Assembly: GCF_018614575.1 (NCBI RefSeq)
Contig: NZ_JAGGOJ010000040.1
Span: 1 to 64,000, forward strand
Origin: Streptomyces sp. ISL-10
GTDB taxonomy: Bacteria > Actinomycetota > Actinomycetes > Streptomycetales > Streptomycetaceae
Length of the DNA: 64,000 nucleotides
Direction of reading: 5' to 3'
The notes under the pieces were generated by a model that saw nothing but the letters and a program-made list of their open reading frames with translations, ran no database searches and had not been told where the DNA came from. How positions within the stretch are numbered: the first letter of the stretch is position 1; the number at the start of each line of letters is the position of its first letter. The translations under genes were made by a program, and so were the position numbers. Of this stretch, positions 44,145-50,851 are shown piece by piece.

Positions 44145-46363
44145 CGCCTGACGACCTGTACGCGCTGCTGCCCGCCGTCCACCGGAGACTCGACGCGGAG
44201 AACGGCCACCGCCTCTACGCGCTGCTGTCCGTGATCGCCGAACAGGCCCGCACGGTTCAGGAGGACATGGAGCAGCTCTACGACAATTGGTTCATCGAGA
44301 CCTGCGAGGACTGGGTCGTGCCGTACATCGGCGACCTCGTCGGCCACCGCCTCCTGCCGGGAACCGCCGCCGCCCTGGCCGACGGCGCCGGCTCCCCGAA
44401 CGGGGCGACGGCCGTCACCGTGCCCCGCCGCGACGTCGCCGACACCATCGCGCACCGCCGCCGCAAGGGCACGCTCGCCCTCCTGGAGGACCTCGCCGCG
44501 GGTGTCGCCGGCTGGCCCGCCCGCGCCGTGGAATACCGCCGCCTGCTCGCGGTCACCCAGCCGGTCCGCCGTTACGGCGCCGATCCGCACGACGCGCGCC
44601 GGCGGCTGCTCCGCGGCGGCCTGGTCGACGTGCGGCACGTCGATGTCCTGGACCGCGTCGGCGGTCCCTTCGACGAGCTGGCCCGTACCGTCGAGGTCCC
44701 CCGCACCGGATCCGCCCGCCGCCCCGGCAGATACGGGATCCCCGGCGTGGGCCTGCACGTGTGGCGGCTGCGCACCCACTCCGTGACGCAGGCTCCGGCG
44801 CTGTGCGTGGACCGGGCCCGGGCCCGGTACACCTTCAGCGTCCTGGGCAACGACACTCCGCTGTTCACCGCACCGGTGCCCGAACCGTCGCCCTGTCACG
44901 TCGCCGACGAGATGAACGTCCCGGCCCCCCTCAGGAGACGAGCCCTGGCGGAGAGGCTGTACGACTACTACGGCCCGTCCAAGAGCGTCTGCGTGTGGAC
45001 CGGCGGGCAGGTGGTCGCACCGAACCGGATCGTGTCCGCGGACCTTTCCGGATGGCACTACCGGCCTCGGTCCGGACAGGTGGCCCTGGACCCGGTCCTC
45101 GGCCGCATCGCGTTCCCGCCGGGCGAGGCCCCCGCGGGCGGACACGACATCCGCGTGACCTATCACCACGCCGTCCCCGGGGACCTGGGCGGCGGCGAGT
45201 ACCCGCGGGCTGGCGCGGCCGCCGTCACAACCGCCCCGAACCGCTACAAGGTCGGGCCGGACCGGGAGTACGGGCGGATCAGTGACGCGATCGACCAGTG
45301 GCGCTCCGACAAGCGGTGGCACCCCGAGAAGGCGGAGGCAGTCGTCGAGATCACCGGGAACGACCTGTACCAGGACCTCACGGAGATCCGCCTGGACCTG
45401 GGAGACCGCCTGACCATCCGTGCCGTGGACGGCGTACGGCCCGTGATCCGGCTGCCGCTCCCGTCCGGAGACCGCCCGCGTGCCCTGCAGATCACCGGCA
45501 CCGACGCGGACGCCGGCACCGACGCCGCCTCCGGCACCGGCGAGGCCGCGGGCACCGACTCCGATATCCATGACGTCCACGACATCCACGTCGCCGCAGG
45601 CAGGAAACAACCGCCGCACCTGGTCCTCGACGGCCTCGTGATCACCGGCGGAAGCGTTCAGGTGCGCGGGAGCGTGGGACGGCTCACCATCCGGCACTGC
45701 ACCTTCGTGCCCGGCTGGGAACTCGGCCCCCGGAGCGAGCCGCGGCACCCTGATGCAGCCGGCCTGGAGATCTTCGACAGTCCGGTCCGCGTCGACGTGG
45801 AGCACAGCGTCATCGGCACCGTCGGGATCGCCCGCGCCGACGAAGCCCCCGAACCCAATGTGGTCGCCCTCTCCGACTCCGTGCTCGACGCCACCAGCCG
45901 CGACGCCGCCGCGCTCACCGGCTCCCACGGTGAACCCGCCCACGCCGTCCTCACGGCGCACCGCACCACCGTCATCGGAGTCGTCCGCGCCCGCGCCGTG
46001 GACCTGCTGGAGGACTGCCTGCTGCACGGGGAAGCACAGATCACCCGGCGCGCCCAGGGCTCGGTACGGTTCTGCTGGCTGCCGACGGGCTCCCGCACCC
46101 CGCCCCGTTTCCACTGCGAACCCGAGCACTCCGGCGACGCCGAGCGCGTCGCCCTGCGGTTCGCCGGCACCCGGTACGGCACGTCCGACTACGTCCGGCT
46201 CGCCGACGGGTGCGCCGAGGAGATCACCAGGGGCGCGCACGACGGGGCGGAGCCGGGCGCGTTGCACGACCTGTTCCAGCTCCTCCGGGAGGACAACCTC
46301 CGCGTCCGGCTGGCCGAGTTCACACCGGCCGGATGCGACGCCGGGCTGTTCTTCGCCACTTGA
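44141..46363 (+). CDS. Tail protein I-like protein with beta-helix C-terminus
   Basis: 740 residues, ATG overlapping the J2 stop. Residues about 1-150 resemble phage tail protein I (LYALLPAVHRRLDAENG, VPYIGDLVGHRLLP, HRRRKGTLALLEDLAAGVAGWPARAVEY). About 380-700 reads as a right-handed beta-helix (HLVLDGLVITGGSVQVRGSVGRLTIRHCTF, AVLTAHRTTVIGVVRA). Tail protein I joins the baseplate; a beta-helix domain at this site may bind a surface or simply decorate the baseplate. No separate tail-fibre gene is seen, so this could be the target-contact part (inference). Confidence 0.82.
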   Translation: MTPDDLYALLPAVHRRLDAENGHRLYALLSVIAEQARTVQEDMEQLYDNWFIETCEDWVVPYIGDLVGHRLLPGTAAALADGAGSPNGATAVTVPRRDVADTIAHRRRKGTLALLEDLAAGVAGWPARAVEYRRLLAVTQPVRRYGADPHDARRRLLRGGLVDVRHVDVLDRVGGPFDELARTVEVPRTGSARRPGRYGIPGVGLHVWRLRTHSVTQAPALCVDRARARYTFSVLGNDTPLFTAPVPEPSPCHVADEMNVPAPLRRRALAERLYDYYGPSKSVCVWTGGQVVAPNRIVSADLSGWHYRPRSGQVALDPVLGRIAFPPGEAPAGGHDIRVTYHHAVPGDLGGGEYPRAGAAAVTTAPNRYKVGPDREYGRISDAIDQWRSDKRWHPEKAEAVVEITGNDLYQDLTEIRLDLGDRLTIRAVDGVRPVIRLPLPSGDRPRALQITGTDADAGTDAASGTGEAAGTDSDIHDVHDIHVAAGRKQPPHLVLDGLVITGGSVQVRGSVGRLTIRHCTFVPGWELGPRSEPRHPDAAGLEIFDSPVRVDVEHSVIGTVGIARADEAPEPNVVALSDSVLDATSRDAAALTGSHGEPAHAVLTAHRTTVIGVVRARAVDLLEDCLLHGEAQITRRAQGSVRFCWLPTGSRTPPRFHCEPEHSGDAERVALRFAGTRYGTSDYVRLADGCAEEITRGAHDGAEPGALHDLFQLLREDNLRVRLAEFTPAGCDAGLFFAT

Positions 46364-46450
46364 GCCCACCCGCGGGACCAGCGGCCGCGACGCCGCCGCC
46401 CCACCACCGACGACAGGCAAGTCCACCATCGCTTCAGTCAGGGAGCACCC

Positions 46451-47845
46451 ATGCACGCCGACTTCTCGCGTGTCACCTTCGACCCCGCCCGGCGGTTCTC
46501 GGCCGTGCTGTCCCAACAGGGCCGGGTACAGCTCGATTCCGAGATCAACGAGCAGTCGGCGATCCTTCTCCACTATCTCCGTACCCTGGCCGCCGACCTC
46601 CTGGGGCCGGCGGCGTACCCGTCCGACGCCGACGACGAAACCCTCGGCGGGTTCGGTGTCGACGCGTTCGACGGGGAGAACTTCACCCTGGCACCGGGAC
46701 GCATGTACGTCGACGGCATCCTTTGCGAGTGCGACGGCACGGACTACTGGAAGCAGCCCGACGGCCACCTCGACCCCGAGAGGGAGAGCGACCGGCTGCC
46801 GAACGGCCCGTTCCTGGTCTATCTGCGGGTGTGGGAGCGTCTGGTCACCGCTGTCGAAGCTCCGGGCATCCGGGAAGTGGCCCTCGGACTGAACGGACCC
46901 GACACGGCCGCGCGGACCCAGGTGGTCTGGCAGGTGTGCTGGATGCCCCTGGAAGCCCACGCGTTCCATCCCGACATGCGCAGCGCGACGCGGTACCTGC
47001 GCGAACGCCTCGGCCGTATGTACAAGCCGCGCGGACTGCTCGCCGCCCGGGCCCGCCGCCCCGAGGGCGACGGCGTCCCCTGCGATCTGTCTCCCTCTTC
47101 CGGCTATCGCGGACCCGAGAACCAGCTCTACCGCGTGGAGGTGCATCAGGCCGGAACCGCGGAGACCGCGAGGTTCAAGTGGTCCCGGGAGAACGGCTCG
47201 GTGGTCCTCCCGATCAGATCCGTCTCCGGTCCCTCGGTCGAGCTGGAGACGCTGGGCAGGGACGACAAGCTCGGCCTGGAGATCGGCGACGTCGTCGAAA
47301 TCGTCGACGACGCCTCCGTCTGCCGGGCCGCCACCGACAACCTCGCGGAGCGCTCTCCCCGGCTCTACACGATCAAGGAGGTCGACCACGCCGGCTTCAG
47401 GGTGCTGCTGGACGCGCAACCGGCCGGCGATCCGCACCACCCCACCGGCGGCCGGGTGCCCGAGCACCATCCCTACCTGCGCCGCTGGGACCAAGGGGCG
47501 GCCGGGTGGGGCAGCCGTGACGGCGGTTCCGCCGAGCCCGTGGACGCGGAATGGGGACTGCCGGTCTTGGAGGGGGAGTGGCTTTCGCTGGAGGACGGCA
47601 TCGAAGTACGGTTCGAACGGAGCGACAGCGAGCCCCGTACGTACCGCAGGGGTGACCACTGGCTGATCCCGGCCAGGGTGCTCACCGGCGACGTCGAATG
47701 GCCGACGAGCCGCAGTGGCCGCCCCGCGTCGCGGACGCCGCACGGGATCGACTACCGCTACGCGGCCCTCGCTCTCCTCCAGCCCTACGGCGACAGCGAC
47801 TACCGGATGGTGGACCTGCGGGTGCCCATCCCACAACGGCGCTAG
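46451..47845 (+). CDS. DUF6519 protein, injection-system associated
   Basis: 464 residues; GGGAG precedes the ATG by 6 bases. MHADFSRVTFDPARRFSAVLSQQGRVQLDSEINEQ is the characteristic start of DUF6519 proteins, which are found at the end of this type of gene cluster. The chain is mostly beta (YRVEVHQAG, FKWSRENGSVVLPI, GDVVEIVDD). Its role is unknown; the position after the tail-I gene suggests a baseplate or fibre-like accessory. The gene starts 87 bases after the previous stop, the largest gap in the operon. Confidence 0.82.
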   Translation: MHADFSRVTFDPARRFSAVLSQQGRVQLDSEINEQSAILLHYLRTLAADLLGPAAYPSDADDETLGGFGVDAFDGENFTLAPGRMYVDGILCECDGTDYWKQPDGHLDPERESDRLPNGPFLVYLRVWERLVTAVEAPGIREVALGLNGPDTAARTQVVWQVCWMPLEAHAFHPDMRSATRYLRERLGRMYKPRGLLAARARRPEGDGVPCDLSPSSGYRGPENQLYRVEVHQAGTAETARFKWSRENGSVVLPIRSVSGPSVELETLGRDDKLGLEIGDVVEIVDDASVCRAATDNLAERSPRLYTIKEVDHAGFRVLLDAQPAGDPHHPTGGRVPEHHPYLRRWDQGAAGWGSRDGGSAEPVDAEWGLPVLEGEWLSLEDGIEVRFERSDSEPRTYRRGDHWLIPARVLTGDVEWPTSRSGRPASRTPHGIDYRYAALALLQPYGDSDYRMVDLRVPIPQRR

Positions 47846-47852
47846 CGCACGT

Positions 47853-47879
47853 CGTGCTGGTCAGCCGCTGACCAGCACG
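47853..47879. terminator. Bidirectional terminator at the end of the injection-system operon
   Basis: CGTGCTGGTCA (47853-47863), loop GCCGC, TGACCAGCACG (47869-47879). It lies 8 bases after the DUF6519 stop and includes the stop codon of the converging zinc-ribbon gene. Confidence 0.65.
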
Positions 47880-48472
47880 ATGATGAACACGATCCACGCG
47901 AGGAAGAGGACCACGGCGATCCCGACCACGATCTTCGGCGTGTGCTTGGCGCTGACGACCGCCCCGGTCGTCAGGTTCTGCACTTCCGGCGCGCGCAGCG
48001 TCCCGGACCGCACCCGGCCGCCGACCCGCACCCGGTCACCGCTGCTCAGGGCTCCGTCGAACCCGCGGCCCCGTATCTCCACCGGCACCAGCACCAGCGA
48101 ACGGCCGTAGTCGTCGTACATCTCCACGCGGAACGTGCAAACCACCGTGGTCCAGGTGCTTCCCGACGAGCTTCCGGACACCTCGGTCCGCAGCTGCACA
48201 TCGCGCGCCAGCCCTTGGATCGTCCCTCCCGCCTGGATGATCGCGCGCCAGTCGGGACGCCGGACAGGAGGCGGAGGAGGCGGAGGAGGCGGTGGAGGCG
48301 GTGGAGGGGGTGGTGGCGGAGGAGGTGGGGGTGGCGGAGGAGGTGGGGGTGGAGGCGGAGGAGGAGGCGGCTGTATCCACTTGCCCGTGAAACGCTCCCC
48401 GCACTCGCTGCACCGCCGCGCGCCGACAGGCTCCCTGTGGCCGCAGCTGTCGCATATCCATCCGCTGCTCAT
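47861..48472 (-). CDS. Zinc-ribbon, polyproline, beta-domain membrane protein
   Basis: 203 residues. The N-terminus is a zinc ribbon (WICDSCGHREP, ARRCSECGERF; two CxxC pairs). After KWIQ comes an uninterrupted run of 35 prolines (codons 48266-48370). The next part (about 75-175) is beta-rich and OB-fold-like (TTVVCTFRVEMYDDYGRSLVLVPVEIRGRGFDGALSSGDRVRVGGRV). A single membrane helix closes the protein (IVVGIAVVLFLAWIVFIIVLV). The likely topology is a cytosolic ribbon and OB domain tethered to the membrane at the C-terminus. GGGAG precedes the ATG. Function unknown; it converges on the injection-system operon. Confidence 0.8.
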   Translation of the reverse strand: MSSGWICDSCGHREPVGARRCSECGERFTGKWIQPPPPPPPPPPPPPPPPPPPPPPPPPPPPPPPPPPPVRRPDWRAIIQAGGTIQGLARDVQLRTEVSGSSSGSTWTTVVCTFRVEMYDDYGRSLVLVPVEIRGRGFDGALSSGDRVRVGGRVRSGTLRAPEVQNLTTGAVVSAKHTPKIVVGIAVVLFLAWIVFIIVLVSG

Positions 48473-48518
48473 GCGGTCCGCTCCCGTACTACGGGGCTAG
48501 TTGACCTCGTACGTGACG

Positions 48519-48665
48519 TTAGGAGAAGTCCTCCAGTGACCGTCCGCCGAGGTCGTTCAGCGCGACGGAGGGCGCGAGTCCGGCCACCGCATTGGCCACC
48601 GCGGCGTCCGTACCGGTCGCCGCTCGCAGGCACCAGATATTCAGAATCCTGGCGGTTGCGGCCAT
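48519..48665 (-). CDS. Small 48-residue protein, unknown
   Basis: An ATG with TAGGA 4 bases upstream starts a 48-codon frame ending in TAA. It reads MAATARILNIWCLRAATGTD, continues with Ala/Val-rich sequence, and ends NDLGGRSLEDFS. Third codon positions are strongly G/C, as in real genes of this genome. There is one Cys and one Trp. It could be a peptide precursor, a small regulator or a partner of the nearby proteins; I recognise no family. Confidence 0.6.
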   Translation of the reverse strand: MAATARILNIWCLRAATGTDAAVANAVAGLAPSVALNDLGGRSLEDFS

Positions 48666-48797
48666 GGTTTCCTACCACCGATTTGTTGACAGGGAAACAG
48701 AATAGTGCGCACACCGCCAGTATGGACCCGATGGCTTCGCGTCGCGCGTCGAGCTAATACCACAACTCCGGTCGTGGCACTCGCTCTTCAGACGTAT

Positions 48798-48817
48798 AGT
48801 GAGATGAACGAATCACT
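48798..48817. promoter_or_regulatory. BldD-like inverted repeat at the peptidase promoter
   Basis: AGTGA (48798-48802), 10 bases, TCACT (48813-48817). The BldD consensus is AGTGA-N-TCACC. It overlaps a possible -10 hexamer TATAGT (48795-48800), as expected for a repressor site. It lies 37 bases upstream of the peptidase ATG. Confidence 0.45.
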
Positions 48818-48853
48818 CCGCTCTTTCCGTGCATTCGACTGGGAGGGAGTGCC

Positions 48854-49531
48854 ATGACTCGCGTTGCGAACAGCCTCGAAACGCTACGGGATCAGATCAA
48901 TGCCCGGTTTCCGGGCCGGAATATCGCCAGCGATGGCGGCGTGGGCGACGAGGCACACCAGAAGAAGGGGAAGGCCAGCGATCACAATCCGTGGTACGGC
49001 CCTGGAATCGTCACGGCCCGGGATTTCACCCATGACCCGGCGCACGGCCTGAACATCCAGGAGATCGCCGACCAGCTGCTCGCGAGCCGTGATCCCCGGA
49101 TCAAGTACGTCATCGCCAACGGCCGGATCGCCACCAATCGCGACTGGCAGTGGGCGCCGTACGACGGGGCGAACCCGCACGAGGCGCACTTCCACATCTC
49201 CGTCGTGGCCGACCCGCGGTGCGACGACGCCCACCCCTGGGCCCTGCCCATTCTCGGCGGAGGGAACGGCGGCGGCGCCGAACCCGGCATGTTCGTCACC
49301 TGGGGCACCGGCGTGAACGTCCGCACCGAGCCACGCCTGGGCGCGCCGGTCGTCACCGTCCTCGCGGGGCCGACCCGAGTACGGGTCGGGTGCCAGACGC
49401 GCGGCGACATGGTGAACACGGCAGGCCGCAATAATGACGCCTGGTCGCACTTGCCGGACTTCGGTGGTTACATTTCCAACATCTTCATCGATCATCCGGC
49501 CGCCTGGCTCCCGGATGTAGGCGAATGCTGA
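48854..49531 (+). CDS. M15-like peptidase with C-terminal SH3 domain
   Basis: 225 residues; GGGAGGGAG upstream of the ATG. The N-terminal domain has the zinc-ligand pattern of M15 D,D-/L,D-peptidases: SDHNPW (His44), TARDFTHD (Asp57) and HEAHFHIS (His112 or His114). A Gly-rich linker (about 125-135) leads to a bacterial SH3 domain (VTWGTGVNVRTEPRLGAPVVTVLAGPTRVRV). It has no signal peptide, like phage endolysins. Next to the injection-system genes it may be a cargo or release enzyme acting on peptidoglycan. Its substrate is not proven by sequence. Confidence 0.75.
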   Translation: MTRVANSLETLRDQINARFPGRNIASDGGVGDEAHQKKGKASDHNPWYGPGIVTARDFTHDPAHGLNIQEIADQLLASRDPRIKYVIANGRIATNRDWQWAPYDGANPHEAHFHISVVADPRCDDAHPWALPILGGGNGGGAEPGMFVTWGTGVNVRTEPRLGAPVVTVLAGPTRVRVGCQTRGDMVNTAGRNNDAWSHLPDFGGYISNIFIDHPAAWLPDVGEC

Positions 49532-49871
49532 ACGGTCAAGAGAAAGTGCTCGGCGGCAATAGCGGGAACGCCGCAACACCCGCCAGTTCCTTTCCGACCA
49601 CGGACCAGCGAGCGTGACGCCCGCATCCCCTGACGCACCGTCAGCAAGGTCGGCACCGAGTCGGCAGCCGTTCTCCCCGATGCGGGAGGGTGTACCGTCC
49701 GCCGTCGCCGACTCGCCCCCGACTCGTGGGTGAAACCGCGGAGGAGGCACGGCGTCCGAGCGGCGTGGCTCGATCAGCATCCTGCCTCTGGTGTGCTGTC
49801 GGGGAGATCTCGGGAGCCGATAACCCGCAGTCATGCGAGCCGACTTGCACCGCAGCGGCGGGGCAGGGACG
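49532..49871. other. 340-base gap
   Basis: No gene, clear hairpin or repeat was found between the peptidase gene and the converging ATPase gene. Confidence 0.5.
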
Positions 49872-50390
49872 CTACGCGTGGTTGAAGCCGGGGAGGGCGG
49901 GGACAGAAGCCGGGACAGAGGCCTCGGTCGCACCAGGAGCCTGCAGTTCGAACCAGACCGTCTTTCCTCGGCGAGCCGGACGGACACCACAGCGGTGGGA
50001 CAGCGCATGGAGCAACCGCATGCCTCGACCGGATTCGTCGTCGGCGCCGGCCGCCCTGAGGCAGGGGAAAGCGGGATGTGCATCGGTGACTTCGCACCGC
50101 AGTGATGCACCGCGGACAGTCACACTGAGCAGGATGGGGCCGGCCCCGTGGTGCACAGCGTTGGTCACCAGTTCGCTGACAAGCAGCTCTGCGGTCTCCG
50201 CTTGCTCAAGGGGCTGTTCGACCAGGACGGCGCGGGTGAAGCTGCGAGCGGCGGCCACGGAGGCCGGGTCACGATCGAACCATCGGGGTCTGTCCTCACC
50301 TGGGCATGGCTTGGGAACGAGACGGGTGAGGTGGGCCAGGACGTGGGCCGGGCGACCGGTCAGCAGGCCGTCCCCTTCGTTTGTCGTCAT
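49872..50390 (-). CDS. RsbW-like ATP-binding (HATPase) protein
   Basis: 172 residues from the ATG at 50390; an ATG at 50411 is also possible. The GHKL fold shows the N box (LVSELVTNAVHHG), the G1 box DAHPAFP and the G2 region ESGRGMRLLHAL. Stand-alone single-domain proteins of this kind are abundant in Streptomyces and act as anti-sigma kinases or as ATP-binding regulators. No sigma factor or anti-sigma antagonist gene is adjacent, so the target is unknown. Confidence 0.9.
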   Translation of the reverse strand: MTTNEGDGLLTGRPAHVLAHLTRLVPKPCPGEDRPRWFDRDPASVAAARSFTRAVLVEQPLEQAETAELLVSELVTNAVHHGAGPILLSVTVRGASLRCEVTDAHPAFPCLRAAGADDESGRGMRLLHALSHRCGVRPARRGKTVWFELQAPGATEASVPASVPALPGFNHA

Positions 50391-50851
50391 GGTGCTGCCG
50401 CCCTTTCGCATTCCGGTTGTCCTGGACCTCTGTCTCCACAGAACGTCGGCGGCCACCGGGAGATCAACGCGTAGGCGCACCCATCAAGAGAGGGAAACAA
50501 TGGGTAGCGGCTCCGCTCGGCACGTGGGCTCTCAAGCCCCGGCCCTGCCTCCTGAGCACCGGCGGGCAATAAAGCACCCGTGGCCGCGGCGATCCATCAC
50601 GACGACATGCGCGGACGCAGACCTGTCGCTCCGGACCGCGCGCTCGGCCGGTGTGTTGTGCGCCTGGGTCGCCGACGGGACCTCCTGACAGAAAGGATCC
50701 ACAGGAACAATGTGAAATGTCACATCCGACCTAGGCGGGGTCCTTTTGCTCTTCGCGGCGCCGGATTAGCGTGATGCATACCAGGTTGCGGGGTTTGATG
50801 CGGAATGTAACGGGCAGCCGCCGGCCCGTAGCCGTTGTGACTGGGTGCGTC
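50391..50851. promoter_or_regulatory. Gap upstream of the LAL regulator with a palindrome
   Basis: About 460 bases. TGTGA-AATG-TCACA (50711-50724) is a perfect inverted repeat. A short frame of 62 codons at 50500-50688 (GAGAGGG, 5 bases, ATG) is possible, but its codon use is mixed and I do not recognise the product. A promoter is likely near 50746-50772 (TTGCTC, then TAGCGT). Confidence 0.4.
50711..50724. promoter_or_regulatory. Palindromic operator candidate, copy 1
   Basis: TGTGAAATGTCACA. Its near twin, with one base different, is at 54587-54600 before the importer operon. Arms TGTGA/TCACA are typical of dimeric regulator sites. Confidence 0.45.

Noticed and set aside
43421..47836. Very long minus-strand open frame (about 1,470 codons)
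   Set aside because: It lies antisense to three well-supported injection-system genes and is a by-product of high GC; its sequence has no domain and poor codon use.
48135..48500. Poly-glycine plus-strand frame
   Set aside because: Complement of the polyproline run; the minus frame has a zinc ribbon, OB-like domain and membrane helix and a good ribosome site.
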